64,000 bases of DNA, from NCBI GenBank assembly GCA_905182985.1, contig CAJJDN010000066.1:401076-465075 (forward strand), written 5' to 3'. How positions within the stretch are numbered: position 1 is the first letter of the stretch; the number at the start of each line of letters is the position of its first letter. The stretch comes from Paramecium sonneborni (lineage: Eukaryota; Ciliophora; Oligohymenophorea; Peniculida; Parameciidae). Below the pieces are notes generated by a model. It was not told where the DNA came from and ran no database searches. It saw nothing but the letters and a program-made list of their open reading frames with translations. A program made the position numbers and the translations under genes. Shown one piece after another: positions 22,818 through 35,614 of the stretch.

Positions 22818-23788
22818 TCATTGATGTTAAGTTGATGATGATCTGAATTATTGATCTATAAAATAAATTGTAAATTATACTATTACTATGCATAAGTTAA
22901 TTATTATATTATTGGATTTAAATATTTTCACTATTTCCATTATAAATAGGATTAGAAACATGATCTTTGAGTAATAAGCTTTCATTATGATGATTTTTAG
23001 GCCATAATATACCATCACCAACTGGTCGTCCTCCTTCCAATTAAATTGGTAGAAACCATGATAATTTACTCATTCCAAATACTTACACCCAATTATAATA
23101 TGGTTTTAAATCATATTAATTAAAATCTTCTGTTTATTGTCCTGTTTCTTCATTTCTTTTCTTCTCTAAATTTTCTATTGTTGTTCTATTATTTAATACC
23201 AATTCTAAATGAAATTTAAAAAACATTGTTATTAAACATGATGCTAAACTACTAATTCCAAATGCACAAAGTACTAATACTCCATCTATAAAATGTAAAT
23301 CACCATCTGAATCAATGTAAAGCATAATATTTTAAAATTCTACATATAAACCATATCCCAATCCTATTACAGCACAATAAGAATCAAGTATAACATAAAA
23401 TAACATTTGCATAAAAAACTTTCTATTTTAAAATCCAACACAATTATTTATCCAAGGACAATGATGATCCATATTTAACACACATCGATTACATGCTGAA
23501 CAATGCTAATTATTTTTTATCAGATTAAGATACATGGCATCTTTCTGGTTTGAAAATATGACAAATTAAACAAAATTTTCTTTTTTTTTATTCTGGGTCA
23601 TTTAAAAAAAATCCCCAATTTTATGGAACTCTACCAGGATCTGTAAACATTGTTTTAAATAAACTCCAACCCAATAAACTTGTTAATATTGTAAATAATA
23701 ACAAATACGGAATTCTATAACTCGAACCTATTTGAAATTTTAAAAAGTAATTTACTTCCAATTAAATCAATCCAAACTACTTTTACAT
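22818..23788 (-). CDS. DHHC-type palmitoyltransferase
   Basis: 305 aa, minus strand. Introns 23506-23533 (28 nt) and 22856-22880 (25 nt), both GTA...TAG. Without the second one the frame would run into the convergent MORN gene, and with it the protein ends cleanly at TGA 22820-22818. The enzyme S-acylates cysteines on target proteins. The Cys-rich domain is complete: CLICHIFKPERCHHCSACNRC, then VLNMDHHCPWINNCVGF with the catalytic DHHC near residue 95. A TTxE-type motif (RTTIENLEKK) follows. Four hydrophobic segments (two before and two after the CRD) fit the usual four-helix topology, with the CRD facing the cytosol. The tail is Asn/Gln/Ser-rich. Confidence 0.95.
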
Positions 23789-24055
23789 TAACTATGTATA
23801 CGAACACTATTGAAAAACAAATGAAGTAAATGAAAAATTTATTTAGGTACTTCTTAATCATTCTTTTTGTAATAAATAATAATATAAATTCAAATTATAT
23901 AAATTTCATATAAGAATTGTATATTTATTTTCAAACTTCTATTTGCTTGAAAATTGAATTTATCATATTAATGGTTTCTAAAAATTATTTTTATATTTAT
24001 ATTTTGTCTCATTTTCTCCATCATTCAATAGAAATAATATTAAAAAATTCATAAA

Positions 24056-24483
24056 ATGAATTATAAAGTCGAATCTGCTGATGAATACTTAAGAAGAAAT
24101 AGAATAATGGAATTATTTGAAGATCTTTGTACTAAGGCTAGTTACATATAGCCTGAGAACTTAGAAGAGTTTTTTGTTGAGGACTTGAAGATTAAATAAA
24201 AATAAGGGTATCAATATTAATATAACGATTGGATAGATTCATTACTCCAATATTTACAAAGGCAGAAATTTAAAACATTTTTGAATTATTTGATTTGAAA
24301 CGTGATGGATATATTACATAAGAGAATTGTAGAAAAGCTTTATTGACAATTGCATCATCACAAAAATAATAGGAAATTATTGAAGCCACAAAAGTTATTT
24401 ATATAGTTTATATATTGTAGGTAATTGATGAAAAAGTGGATATTAACAGATTTTAAAGATTGGTTGAATAATTTTTAGGATGA
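24056..24483 (+). CDS. EFCAB10-like protein (RIIa plus EF-hand)
   Basis: 132 codons with intron 24208-24236 (29 nt, GTA...TAG). A second possible intron, 24394-24420 (27 nt, GTT...TAG), is frame-neutral; removing it gives EATKVIDEKVDINRF, which reads better than the hydrophobic insert. The N-terminal segment EYLRRNRIMELFEDLCTKAS with PENLEEFFVEDL resembles the RIIa/DPY-30-type dimerisation-docking fold. It is followed by an EF-hand pair, IFELFDLKRDGYITQENC and VDINRFQRLVEQF. This combination and size match EFCAB10, a small protein linked to cilia in animals. Calcium binding is uncertain because the loops are incomplete. The CFAP410-like gene follows 283 bases downstream on the same strand. 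Confidence 0.68.
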
Positions 24484-24766
24484 ATACTCTAACACATTAT
24501 TTTATTATGATAATATAAATCTATATAAAGAAAATTAAAATATAAAATTCTAGTGTTACTTCTAATTTTATAGCATTCTACGAAAGAATTGTTTAACTTT
24601 ATTTAATATAATTTATTTAACGATATTATATTGAAACTACTTTCAGTAAAAATAATTATTACAAAAAAAAAATAAGAATAATTTATTAACATGAAAATTG
24701 AATTTTGCATTAACATATATAGCAAATATAATCCTTATAAAAAATATCCAAATAAATTCTAAATAA

Positions 24767-25872
24767 ATGACGAAGCCCATCACAATGGCCTTATTACAAA
24801 ACAAAATCGGTTCTTAACCTTATAATGAAGTAAAAAAGTTAAATCTTTGGGGAATAGATTGTGAGGATGTATCTCCGCTCACTATGTTTCCAAACCTTTA
24901 AATTCTATAGTTATCAAGAAATTAGATTGGAACCTTGAAACATATAAGCAAATTAAAATAATTGAAAGAACTTTATCTAGGACAAAATAAAATCAAAGAT
25001 ATAAAAGAACTTGAGTATTTAAAAGAATTATATAATTTACGAGTATTGAGTTTGATAGGTTTGATATGCATAACTATTTAGAAAATCCTGTGGTTGAACA
25101 TCCTGAATATAAAAAGGTAGCTTTAAAGCATTGTTTAGGTTTACAAATACTAGATGATTCAAAAATTACGGAGAAAGATAGATAATTCCTAAAAGAATGT
25201 GAATTATAAGATTAATCATAGAATTTAGATGATAATTCAAATTAAGAGGAAAACGATGAGAATGAAAAATAATTTAAATATAGAAATTAAAAAGCAAAAA
25301 ATTTTAAAAAATTAAAAGTTGAACCTAAATTTTGTTAATCATCTGATTAATCAACTAATGGTTCAAAAAATAAATTTGATTCAAATTCATAAAAGTTATC
25401 AAATACTATTAATGATGTTAAAATGTATCCAATAACTTCTGAAACTTCACAATAATTTTAAAAGAAAAAATAAAAGTTCTCTTCTATTAATAAAGTAAAA
25501 TAAAAAAAAAAATAAATTGGTTAATCTAATTATATTCAATTAGATTCAGATTATTCATAATGTTAAAGTATTAAATCTCATAGAAGTACTTTGAAAAAAT
25601 TAAAAAAGCTATCTGATAAGTCTGAGTAAAATAGTTAGATTAGATAATCGAAATTAGAAATTAGTTTAGTGGAGGAATAAAAGAATTAAGAAGAATTTCA
25701 GATGTAAATGAAAATAAATTAAAATGAAGACATTAAAGAAATAATAATATAGAAAAGAAATGAATAATAACTCAACCAGTATTTAGTTTCTGTTATATCA
25801 AACTTAATTTAATATATCGATAAATCAGCTTTATAATGCTTATATAAGATTTTATGTGAGAAAGTCAATTGA
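24767..25872 (+). CDS. CFAP410: CFAP410 (C21orf2)-like leucine-rich repeat protein
   Basis: 360 aa. The N-terminal LRR unit (residues about 20-110) reads VKKLNLWGIDCEDVSPL, LQLSRNQIGTLKHISKL, KELYLGQNKIKDIKELEYL and NLRVLSLIENPVVEHPEY. This matches CFAP410 in repeat number, the NLWG opening and the LxENP capping motif. The middle is a long Lys/Asn/Gln-rich linker. The last 35 residues (QYLVSVISNLIQYIDKSALQ ... LCEKVN) form a helical tail in the position of the CFAP410 oligomerisation domain. In animals CFAP410 acts at the ciliary base with NEK1 and in DNA repair. One 23-nt intron, 25058-25080, begins GTT rather than GTA; removing it restores IENPVVEH, so the donor is well supported. Confidence 0.85.
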
Positions 25873-26058
25873 ATTAATTCTATAAATTATAGTATTAATA
25901 AATTATAAAATTAAAAAATAAAAATACTATAATCTATTTGAATTAGTAAAAATATAAGCAAACATTTCAAAAAAGATTCCTATTTTTTTCTAAATATTGA
26001 ATTCTTTTGTTGTGATAAATATGTATATATATTAAATATATAATAAATAAATAATAAA

Positions 26059-28431
26059 ATGTAGTATTTTAATCCACAGAAATAGAAATTTTAGTAGATT
26101 TGGAAACAGGAGTTAAATTTTCAATTACTTGATGAAAACAGAGTATTTATGACAGGAACATTTACAGCTTTTACTGATGAAGTGAAATCATTTATAAAAG
26201 TATTCTACTTCATTATGAATTAGTAAAACAATGGATATTTTTTTAATTTAGACGGAGAGAAGGGTTGGATAATACCAATAAGTAATTATTAGAATTTGAT
26301 AACTAGTGTAAAATAAATGAATATAATTAGTTAAAATAATAATAGACAGAAGTTGTAATAAAATAGTTGCCAAAATTATTGTAAAAATTATAAAATTTGA
26401 ATATGAAGGAAATAAAGTATTATGATAATGGTTAATTGATAACATTAAAATATGATAATTAAATAAGTTATGAATAAATTGATAAAACATTAAATGAAAC
26501 ATTGTATTAATATTAAAGAGATTGTATAAAATAAGGATTAAAATTTAATGGTAGAATATTAATAGCAGATGATATGGGTGTAGGTAAGACAGTCTAATCA
26601 TTAGCATTGGCAAGTATGTATAGATAAAATTGGCCATTATTAATAATGTGTCCATCACCTTTAAGATTAAATTGGTAGGATGAAATAATTCATTGGTTAA
26701 AAATACATAAAATTGATATATAAATAATAAATTGTGGAAAAGAAGGAGTAAGAATGAACGCTAAAATAGTAATAGTTTCATATGATATTTGTGCTAAAAT
26801 AAAAGATGTAAGTAATATATATAAATATATAGAATTTAGTGAGTATGAAATTTTAAATTTGTATAGCAGATGAATGTCATTATTTAAAGAGTTCTTAAAC
26901 AATAAGAAGTTAAGCATGTGTTCCAATTTTGAGATAATGTAAGTAAACAATCTTATTGACTGGTACACCTGCATTAGCTAAACCTAAAGATTTATTTAAT
27001 TTATTAAATATAATTAGACCCGATATATTTAGTAATTTTAAAGAATTTGGATATAGATATTGTGATCCAAAATTGAGTAGATTTACAAAAGGAATAGATT
27101 TTGATGGTGCATCGAATTTAAGAGAGTTACATTTTTTATTAACTAACTATATTATGATAAGAAGATTAAAAAAGGATGTATTGAGTTAATTACCAGAAAA
27201 AAGAAGAGTAAAAGTAAGAATTCCAGGAGATTCAAGTTAAGTTAAATAAATATGGGCTCTTTTACATTAATTGGGAAATATGGATATTTAATAACTTATA
27301 AATAAAGATTCAATATTTTAGGAATAGTAAAAAGATTAGAATGATTAATTAGTTACAGTAAATACAATTTTATAGAAATGTTATATCTTAACAGGTTAAG
27401 CAAAGATAAAAGCAATAAAAGATTATATTAATACTCTATTTGAGAATAATATAAAGTTTTTATTCTTTGCTCATCATAAAGATGTTTTAGATGCTGTTTA
27501 AGAATATTGTATTTAGAATGAAATATAATTTATAAGGATTGATGGTAATGTTGGAATAGAATAGAGACATTAGAATGTATAAACATTTTAAAATGATGAT
27601 GAAATAAGAATAGCTATATTGAGTATTACATCTGCAAATTATGGAATTACTTTAACAGCAGCTTCTACAATAGTATTTGGTGAGATGCATTGGACTCCTG
27701 CAATTATGATGTAAGCAGAAGATAGAGCACATAGAATTGGTTAAGCTTAATGTGTTGATTGTCATTATCTTATTGGAGATGGAACATTAGATGATCACAT
27801 TTATAATAAAATTGAAAATAAAATCAATACAGTATCAAATTTTATTGATGGATAAAAATAAAATTTAGGAGCTTTAGAATTTTCAGCTGAAGAAGTTATA
27901 GTTAAAGGAGCATCTAAACCATCCTTATTTACAGATAAATGTGAATCTGTTTTATAAGAAGTTAATGTATAATCTTCTGTATAGACTTTAACAGAAGATG
28001 ATATAGAAGAAATCTATTAATTGTTAGAATCCAGAACTAAAGAAAAATAAGATTAATCTACTGAATTACCTAATCTATTGATAGATAATGCTAAAAACAT
28101 TTAAGATGATCTTTCAAGTGAACTCAAAAATTAATGTTATTCACTTAAATAATAATTAATGGATAAATAATTAAGTACCAATAAAGTTAAAAAAGAGATA
28201 ATTGAAGATAATAAAGAATTTAATAACATCTAAAAAATTATGGAATAAAATTAACAATAATCTTATGGAAAAGCTCCTATCAAATTGAGTTATGAATATT
28301 TAAAAAGTCGATTAAATGTAGATAGCAAATCAACTGAATAAGGATTAAAAAAATAACTTATTAAACTTAATAATAAAAAATAATCAATTCCATAAATTAA
28401 AATTGATTCTTTAGACTAAAATGATAACTGA
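26059..28431 (+). CDS. SMARCAL1/HARP-type SNF2 annealing helicase
   Basis: 766 aa with introns 26200-26223 (24 nt), 26308-26330 (23 nt) and 26808-26832 (25 nt), all GTA...TAG. An N-terminal HARP-like region (residues about 10-85; VFMTGTFTAFTDEVKSFI ... GEKGWIIPISNYQNL) precedes an SNF2 ATPase. Motif I is ADDMGVGKTVQ (about 158) and motif II is DECH in ADECHYLKS (about 246). Then come LLTGTPALAKP, SANYGITLTAA and motif VI QAEDRAHRIGQ (about 527). This arrangement is that of SMARCAL1, which rewinds RPA-coated DNA at stalled forks using ATP. The C-terminal 200 residues are Lys/Gln-rich without a recognised domain. No zinc finger of the ZRANB3 type is seen. Confidence 0.9.
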
Positions 28432-28921
28432 TTTATAATTTTATTTATTATTTTTATCTTATAATCTAAATTAGTTATAAAAAAAAATAACAATAAGCTT
28501 TTGGTATCCAAAAATTAACAAATATAGGAGAATTTATTACTGCAAAATCTCTAATTATCATTCCTATAATTATTGAACAACAATATAATATCCTATATAT
28601 TCTTGGTTAAAATCATAGAATTTTTTTCCATTTATCATTAATGAAAAACAGAATTTAAGAGATTTAGCCATATTTTTTATCTGTTTCATAGGCAATAATA
28701 TCAGTAAAGCAATTAGTAAGTAATATGATTAATGCTTAAATTATAAACAACATGAAAATTATATACTACATTTAATTATTTTTGATAAAACATATTAATT
28801 ATTTATATATCTTTTATTATAAATAATTTTAACTAAATTAATGTTATTTTTTAATGATATATCTTTAAAAGTTATTTATAATTATTCTATTAGATAAAGG
28901 ATAATTTGAATTTAATAACAA
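28432..28921. other. Convergent intergenic region with possible small gene relic (minus)
   Basis: About 490 bases. On the minus strand near 28560-28760, a signal-peptide-like start (MLFIIQALIILLTNCFTDII) is followed by YETDKKYG and then, after an A-rich run, by a second frame reading KKFYDFNQEYIGYYIVV. A single frameshift in that A run would join them. The evidence is weak; otherwise the region is low-complexity A/T. Confidence 0.3.
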
Positions 28922-29885
28922 TCAGTTTTAACTGTTAAGATAGTGAAGGTACTATTCATATCTTAATGGGGATTATCTCTCATTTATAGCTTATTTTTCA
29001 ATTTTTCCATCTTTGATATAAATAATTCTATGAGCATAACATTCAAGATCAGGATTATGTGTTACCATAATCATAGTACAAGGTGTTCGATTAGATTCTT
29101 CATATCCAAAATTATTAAGTTTCAATAATATATCCATTACTTCTACTGTTGATTTTGAATCTAAATCTCCAGTAGGTTCATCTAATAATAAAATCTAAGG
29201 TGAATTAGCCAAAGATCTAGCTATTGCTACTCTCTATTATTCACCACCAGATAATTCTGATGGTAAATGATCCATTCTATCCTATAGTCCTACACTTTTT
29301 AATAATTCTCTCACTCTCTTTTTTATTTCTTTATCTGACTATTATATATATAATTATTTACTAATTTCGCCAATATTCTCATTGGTAATTCTACATTTTC
29401 ATAAGCTGTCATTGTGGCTATTAAATTAAATGTTTGGAACACAAATCCAATTGTTGTCAATCTTAATTCACTCAAATAAGAATCTTTTGATAATTTATTC
29501 ACTTCTTATCCCAATAATCCTATCATATTTATTATTATTATTAACTTATTGACCCACTAGTTGGAGTATCAATTGTTCCTATTTAATTTAAAAAAGTAGT
29601 TTTTCCACCACCAGATGGTCCTCTAATTATTACAAATTCTCCCCTTTTTATTGGATAAAATTCATCATTTTATTTTAAATTAATCTCTTTAAGAGCATAA
29701 ACCTTCTCATCTCTTCCAATTAAATTAAACTCTATAAAATTAAAGATTAGGATACCCTTTGATACATCTTCACATTCTATCACATTCTCATCTTAAGGTC
29801 CAAACTCTTTTGGAGGTAAATTATAAATGTCTTTTACTTATCCCATCATTGTTTCTTTTTCTGGAGATCCATTGAACATGTTCAT
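28922..29885 (-). CDS. LolD/MacB-type ABC transporter ATPase
   Basis: 296 aa, minus strand, introns 29732-29755 (24 nt, GTA), 29520-29545 (26 nt, starts GTT) and 29339-29361 (23 nt, GTA); all end TAG and close the frame. A lone nucleotide-binding domain: Walker A GPSGGGKTT (about 82), Q-loop GFVFQTFNLI, signature LSGGEQQRVAIARSL (about 187), Walker B LLLDEPTGDLD and the H-loop VTHNPD. The wording is closest to bacterial-type LolD/MacB ATPases, which energise lipoprotein or peptide extrusion with a separate permease; such stand-alone NBDs are known in some protists. No membrane segment is present, and no FtsX/MacB-like permease lies next to it. The N-terminal 25 residues are a non-family extension. 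Confidence 0.92.
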
Positions 29886-30057
29886 TTTATCAATATATAT
29901 ATACTATTCTAAATATTTTAATTAATAATTTTTTATTCATTCATTATATATATATCTGATTTATTGACCAGAAGGAAATTATTATTCATGTAGATATAAT
30001 ATAAAATATTTTTTTTGTTTTTAAACTAATTGAAACCAATGGATTTGATAAAAAAAA

Positions 30058-30889
30058 TCAATTCCTATCTTCAAATTGGCTTAATAATTAACTAAAGTCT
30101 AAGATTTAAGGCTTTATTTAATGAAGTTAATTGCTACAATTTTCTATGCATTTGCATTGATCTGTGCATCTTTAATTTCTCTTTAGACATTCACAGTATT
30201 TCTTTGAACAACTAAAAAAATCGTTAAAATAATATACTTTTGTTTTTAGCATTTACATCCATAATATTCTATTGTTGGACTTACCGTTTGATTTTTTCCA
30301 GTTGATTATTTTGCTTACTTATTACAACATCCAGTGCATTCACATTTGAATGAACATTCTTACCCATATTAAAAGCATTCACAATAATACTTTATACATT
30401 TAGTTTTTTTGCATCTACATGTTACTGATTCATTCCTGATATTCTAATATTATTATTATCTAAAGAATAAAAAAATATATTTACTCATCTGGAGTTGATA
30501 TTTTCTCTAATTTATTAATTATTACATTATCTCTTCTTATTTCTATTGAATTAATCAAATCTAATGTATATGAAGAATTAACTAATTTATATATTTTATA
30601 GTATACCTTTGTACTCTTTATTAGTTGTTCTTTTTTATCGAAAAATAGATTAATCCTTCTTTATGACTAGTTAGTCATCATCAAATTTGATTCTTCTTAT
30701 TATTTTGTTGACTTTTTCTTCTAATTTTTATTCATTCTTTTATGTTTATATTGATTTATTTTGGAATACTTAAGGAGAATCTTTTAATCCAAATTCTTCT
30801 ATTGTGGAAATATTTTCCAGTTATTACTACTAAACCTTTTTTGGAGTTTTAACTAAATGAATTTCAATATTTTATACATTCATATTCAT
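30058..30889 (-). CDS. CXC/CRC-domain protein (tesmin/LIN54-like)
   Basis: 251 aa, minus strand, introns 30582-30606, 30460-30484 and 30212-30237 (25, 25 and 26 nt, GTA...TAG). The N-terminal 135 residues are Lys/Glu-rich and unstructured-looking. Two cysteine-rich CXC repeats then follow: CRCKKTKCIKYYCECF ... CSFKCECTGCCNKQ and CKCQKQNCSKKYCECLKRNQ ... CKCIENCSNQ. They are joined by a short linker with a Tyr-Tyr-Gly stretch, the standard CRC layout of LIN54, tesmin and TSO1, which bind CHR-like DNA elements to control cell-cycle genes. This is therefore a probable sequence-specific transcription factor. The linker lacks the usual RNPxAFxPK wording, so the spacer between repeats is divergent. 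Confidence 0.9.
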
Positions 30890-30916
30890 TTTGTTGCTTT
30901 TACTTGAAAAAACCAC

Positions 30917-31276
30917 TCATTGATCTAAACTCCAATTATCAAAATTAATACATACGTATTCATCCAATATTAATATATACTACCATCATTATTGTATTAC
31001 ATAAACCAACCTAAACACTTCCCACCAATTTACCGCCAAATTATCAGAATTTATCAGTATATATAAATTAGTATTAGAAATAATTTTTTTAAGTTTAGGC
31101 TGAATATTTTAAGGCTTTTTTAAATTTAATATATTATTTTTCTTTATTTCTTATGAAGCAGCTTATTCAAATACCCAGAACTTATGTTTCATTTTAAACA
31201 AAAACTAAAAAGTTTATTATTCTGTTAAACTAATATATGTTCCATTTGAAAATGTTCTTAAGCATTCCTTAATCAT
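30917..31276 (-). CDS. Small hypothetical protein
   Basis: 112 aa from ATG 31276-31274 to TGA 30919-30917 with a 21-nt intron (30980-31000, GTA...TAG) that closes the frame. It reads MIKECLRTFSNGTYISL, a basic middle (NNILNLKKPQNIQPKLKKI) and a hydrophobic C-terminal part (YILINSDNLAVNWWEVF, YILILDEYVCINFDN). I recognise no family. The stop codon is only 27 bases before the start of the CXC gene on the same strand, a very tight arrangement even for this genome. A missing 5' exon is possible because the ATG is close to an upstream in-frame TGA. Confidence 0.5.
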
Positions 31277-31707
31277 TCTTCTTTCTTCCTTACTGTTATT
31301 CTGAATTTTTTACAATTAAAATTTATTTATTATGTAAATTTTAATCAGAAAAAATATTCTCAATAAAAATGATTGATTATTTTGTTGTTTAAGGATTAAT
31401 TTAATGTTACAACAAAATATTTTTAATAAATATCAAAAGATTTCAATATGAAACTTTGATATCTATTTGGAATGATATCAGTACTGAGATAAAATGCAAT
31501 ATTTCTTATTTTAAACTGAGTATTAGTTATGTTTTTTTCTGATTAGCTTATAAAATGTTCTTTAGAATTTAAAATTTAATAGACATCAAGTTTAAAAAGT
31601 TTAAAAAGTTAAACATTTTAAAAAAAGTTCTAAAAGATTGAAATTATTTAAAAGAGACTCAGTAGTAAAAAATAATTATAAGAATAATCAATTAACTCTT
31701 AAATAAA
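31277..31707. other. Divergent intergenic region
   Basis: About 430 bases of A/T-rich sequence between divergent genes. Short poly-A/poly-T runs and no recognised motif. Confidence 0.5.
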
Positions 31708-31955
31708 ATGGGAGGTAATTGAGATTAGAAATAAAAGCTATTTAATTCTAAGCGATTAATATTAAAGAATCTTTATTTGAATAAAAGATTAGATGTGATA
31801 GATCTATAATGATAATAATGTAGAATCTATTATTAAATAAATTATATTACATCATTTAAAAAGACAGTGAAAGTAAAGCTAAAGTGAAAGGAGCGTTATA
31901 ATTTGATAGTCTTGAAAATATAATCAAAAATGTTTTCAAATTCTATTGTTTGTGA
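31708..31955 (+). CDS. Putative small protein (low confidence)
   Basis: 74 codons if 31715-31737 (23 nt, GTA...AAG) is removed as an intron; otherwise the frame stops after MGGN. The spliced product reads MGAIQFQAINIKESLFEQKI and later KAKVKGALQFDSLENIIKN. No family is recognised. It rests on one non-consensus acceptor, so treat it as tentative. The next gene starts 42 bases downstream. Confidence 0.3.
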
Positions 31956-31997
31956 AATTTGGATTTAATTGATTTATTATATTAAATATAAAATAAA

Positions 31998-32656
31998 ATG
32001 GGACTTTGGGCATGGACATTAAATTAAATGCTAACTCCAAAATTTTGGACATTAGTTCGAAGAGAAGGTATACATATATAATTAAAGTGAAGGATTTTGG
32101 TAAACCTATATAAGAATGCATCGAGCTTAATCAAGATCAAGTCATTATGCAGGTGGTTAAAATGGGCCTATTTAATGTGTTGGATAGGATTAATTTGGGA
32201 ACAAATATTATGAAGATTTTGATGTTACACGTATAATTTAAAAAAGAACATTTTTTAGATAGAAATTAAAGAAGATGGGTTGAATATAATGATTATTTTA
32301 ATCCATGGCATACTCTTGGAGATAGAGTTCCTCCAGTATGGCATGGTTGGATGGCACATGTATATGATGAGACTCCATCAAGAACTGGACATTCATATTT
32401 TGTTTAGCCATTTTATTAATAACCTGGAACAGATAATCAATCACATACACCACATCATTATTTTCCATAAGGAGCTATGCAAAATTTAAACAGATTAGAA
32501 TTTATGTATAGATAAACATGAGAATAATTTAGTAAATATCATAGAAATAGAAGAGCTGCCCCATTTGAACCAGGACAATCTTAAGGATTTGAAGGAAAAA
32601 AACTAATTGTTGAAAGATAAAGCTATTCAGAAGATGTTATGGCTAGTAGAGAATGA
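31998..32656 (+). CDS. NDUFA12: Complex I accessory subunit NDUFA12 (B17.2-like)
   Basis: 192 aa. Introns are 32068-32092 (25 nt, GTA...AAG), 32231-32258 (28 nt, TAG) and 32506-32532 (27 nt, TAG). The last one contains the in-frame TGA at 32519-32521, and skipping it extends the protein to TGA 32654-32656. The family core is clear: CVGQDQFGNKYYEDFDV near residue 56, RRWVEYNDYFNPWHTLG, and VPPVWHGWMAHVYDETPS. NDUFA12 sits at the Q-module/membrane-arm junction of mitochondrial complex I. The ciliate form has an aromatic N-terminus (MGLWAWTLNQMLTPKFW) and an extra basic C-terminal tail after the FYQQPGTDNQSHTPHHYFP region. Identification is firm; the first exon boundary relies on the AAG acceptor. 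Confidence 0.9.
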
Positions 32657-32735
32657 TTTAATATAATAATATTATATTATAGAGAAGCAGAATAATTGTG
32701 AGTTCTTGTGTAATGAATAATTAAATTATTTATTT

Positions 32736-34025
<1,290 letters not shown>

Positions 34026-34145
34026 AATCTATAATTAATTCAATATCATTATTATCAAAAAACTACTCTATTACTAATTCTTATATCAACAATCATTTAA
34101 CCATTGATATTTGGATTAAAATATAAATTCTATATTAATAGTAAA

Positions 34146-35398
34146 ATGTTTCAGTCACTGTTAAATTTAAAGTATATATTCATACATTTTATGATAGATA
34201 TTCCTGGTAGCAAAGTAGTAAAGATGATATTAATAACAAAGAATTAGTGGATGCTACTATAAGCATTTTAGGATTTAGTCTAAAAAATCTTCCATTTGAT
34301 GTAATTATATTTTTGATCAATTAGAAGAAAAAAGAACTTATTTAATAAGTATATAGTAGAACAATTTGGTTTACTTATCGCAAGAATTTTCCTTAAATCT
34401 TAAGTATTAAAGTCCATTTATTTTTAGATAGTTAATAAACATCAGATGTAGGTTGGGGTTGTATGTTAAGGTCAGGTTAAATGATATGGGCTTAGATATT
34501 GAGAGTTCATATTAGATAAAAGAAATAGCAAAGCAAAGATTATTAATATAAATTACTTTGTGCTTTTTCAGATGATGATGATGATGAATATAAAAAATTG
34601 TTTACAAATGATTTAAAATTATGTTTGAGTCCATACTCAATACAAAAGATAGAAGCTATCTCACAAATTAAATTTTCTGCAAAACCTTGTTAATGGTATA
34701 GACCGGATTAGATTTTGAATGCGTTATCATTATTGCATTAATAAAAACCATTATAAGGAAGTGAAGATTTAGAAACATCTATCTCTGATAACTTATTTTA
34801 TGATAGATTATTTTGTGATATGTATGGACTAAAAATGGATTGTGAACACATAATAAATGAAATCAAAAAAGACAAGACTAAAGAAATATCTAAAATATGT
34901 AACATTTGCAAAAAAAAACAACCAAAATCATTAGCCATATTTTTTTTAACAAGAATAGGACTTGAAGAAATAAATAAGGATTATATCCCATTTCTAAATG
35001 ACTTAATAGATTTACCATGGTTTTAAGGAATTATAGGTGGAAAAGAAGATAAAGCATATTACATCCTTGGAAGAGTTAATAAAAAATTAATATATTTGGA
35101 TCCTCATTATATTTAAGAACATACCAGTAGAGGTAATGTTGTGATGTTGAAAGATTCCTTCTTTTGTAAAGATGTAAAATATTTAAATGAAGAATAAATG
35201 AGTCCATCACTAGCTTTAGGATTTTATTGTTAAAATTAAATGGAATTAGATAATTTCTTTAATTCTGTAGAATAAATTAAAAAGAATTATAATACCGATA
35301 AAACATTTGGTTACATAGATAGAATCACTCCAAATACTTTCATTATTGGAATAGATGAAAATGATTATCTTATAATTAAAAATGAAATTTATGAATGA
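34146..35398 (+). CDS. ATG4: ATG4 autophagy cysteine protease
   Basis: 400 aa. Introns 34172-34197 (26 nt) and 34301-34324 (24 nt) are GTA...TAG. The ATG at 34146 was chosen because the upstream in-frame ATG at 34022 would overlap the stop of eIF4A3 and requires leaving intron 1 unspliced. The catalytic Cys is in TSDVGWGCMLRSGQM (about 86), and Asp/His lie in LIYLDPHYIQEH (about 301) after GIIGGKEDKAYYILGRV. The preceding YSRTIWFTYRKNFPQI and the downstream GFYC are also typical of peptidase family C54. ATG4 processes and deconjugates ATG8. A ciliate-specific Lys/Cys-rich insert (DKTKEISKICNICKKK, about residue 240) contains two CxxC pairs. Confidence 0.94.
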
Positions 35399-35614
35399 GA
35401 GATTTGGGTTACTAAAATTAATTGTAATTTTTAATTCATTTTTACTTTATTCTAAATATCTTTTATTAAAAATGGTAAATCTTTATAATTCTAACTTAAA
35501 TTCATTGATCTAAATAACTAATTACATTATTTAGAATAAGGAATATTCTAAAAATGATTATCGCAAACTATATATGGTAATTGTTATTTGTGATTAATTA
35601 ATAATTTATCAAAT

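Noticed and set aside
22636..22893. Extension of the DHHC gene into the convergent MORN gene
   Set aside because: The frame stays open past 22820 only if the 25-nt GTA...TAG intron 22856-22880 is left in; splicing it gives a clean stop at 22820-22818 with no overlap.
32519..32521. Stop-codon read-through in NDUFA12
   Set aside because: The TGA lies inside a normal 27-nt GTA...TAG intron whose removal keeps the frame, so no recoding is needed.
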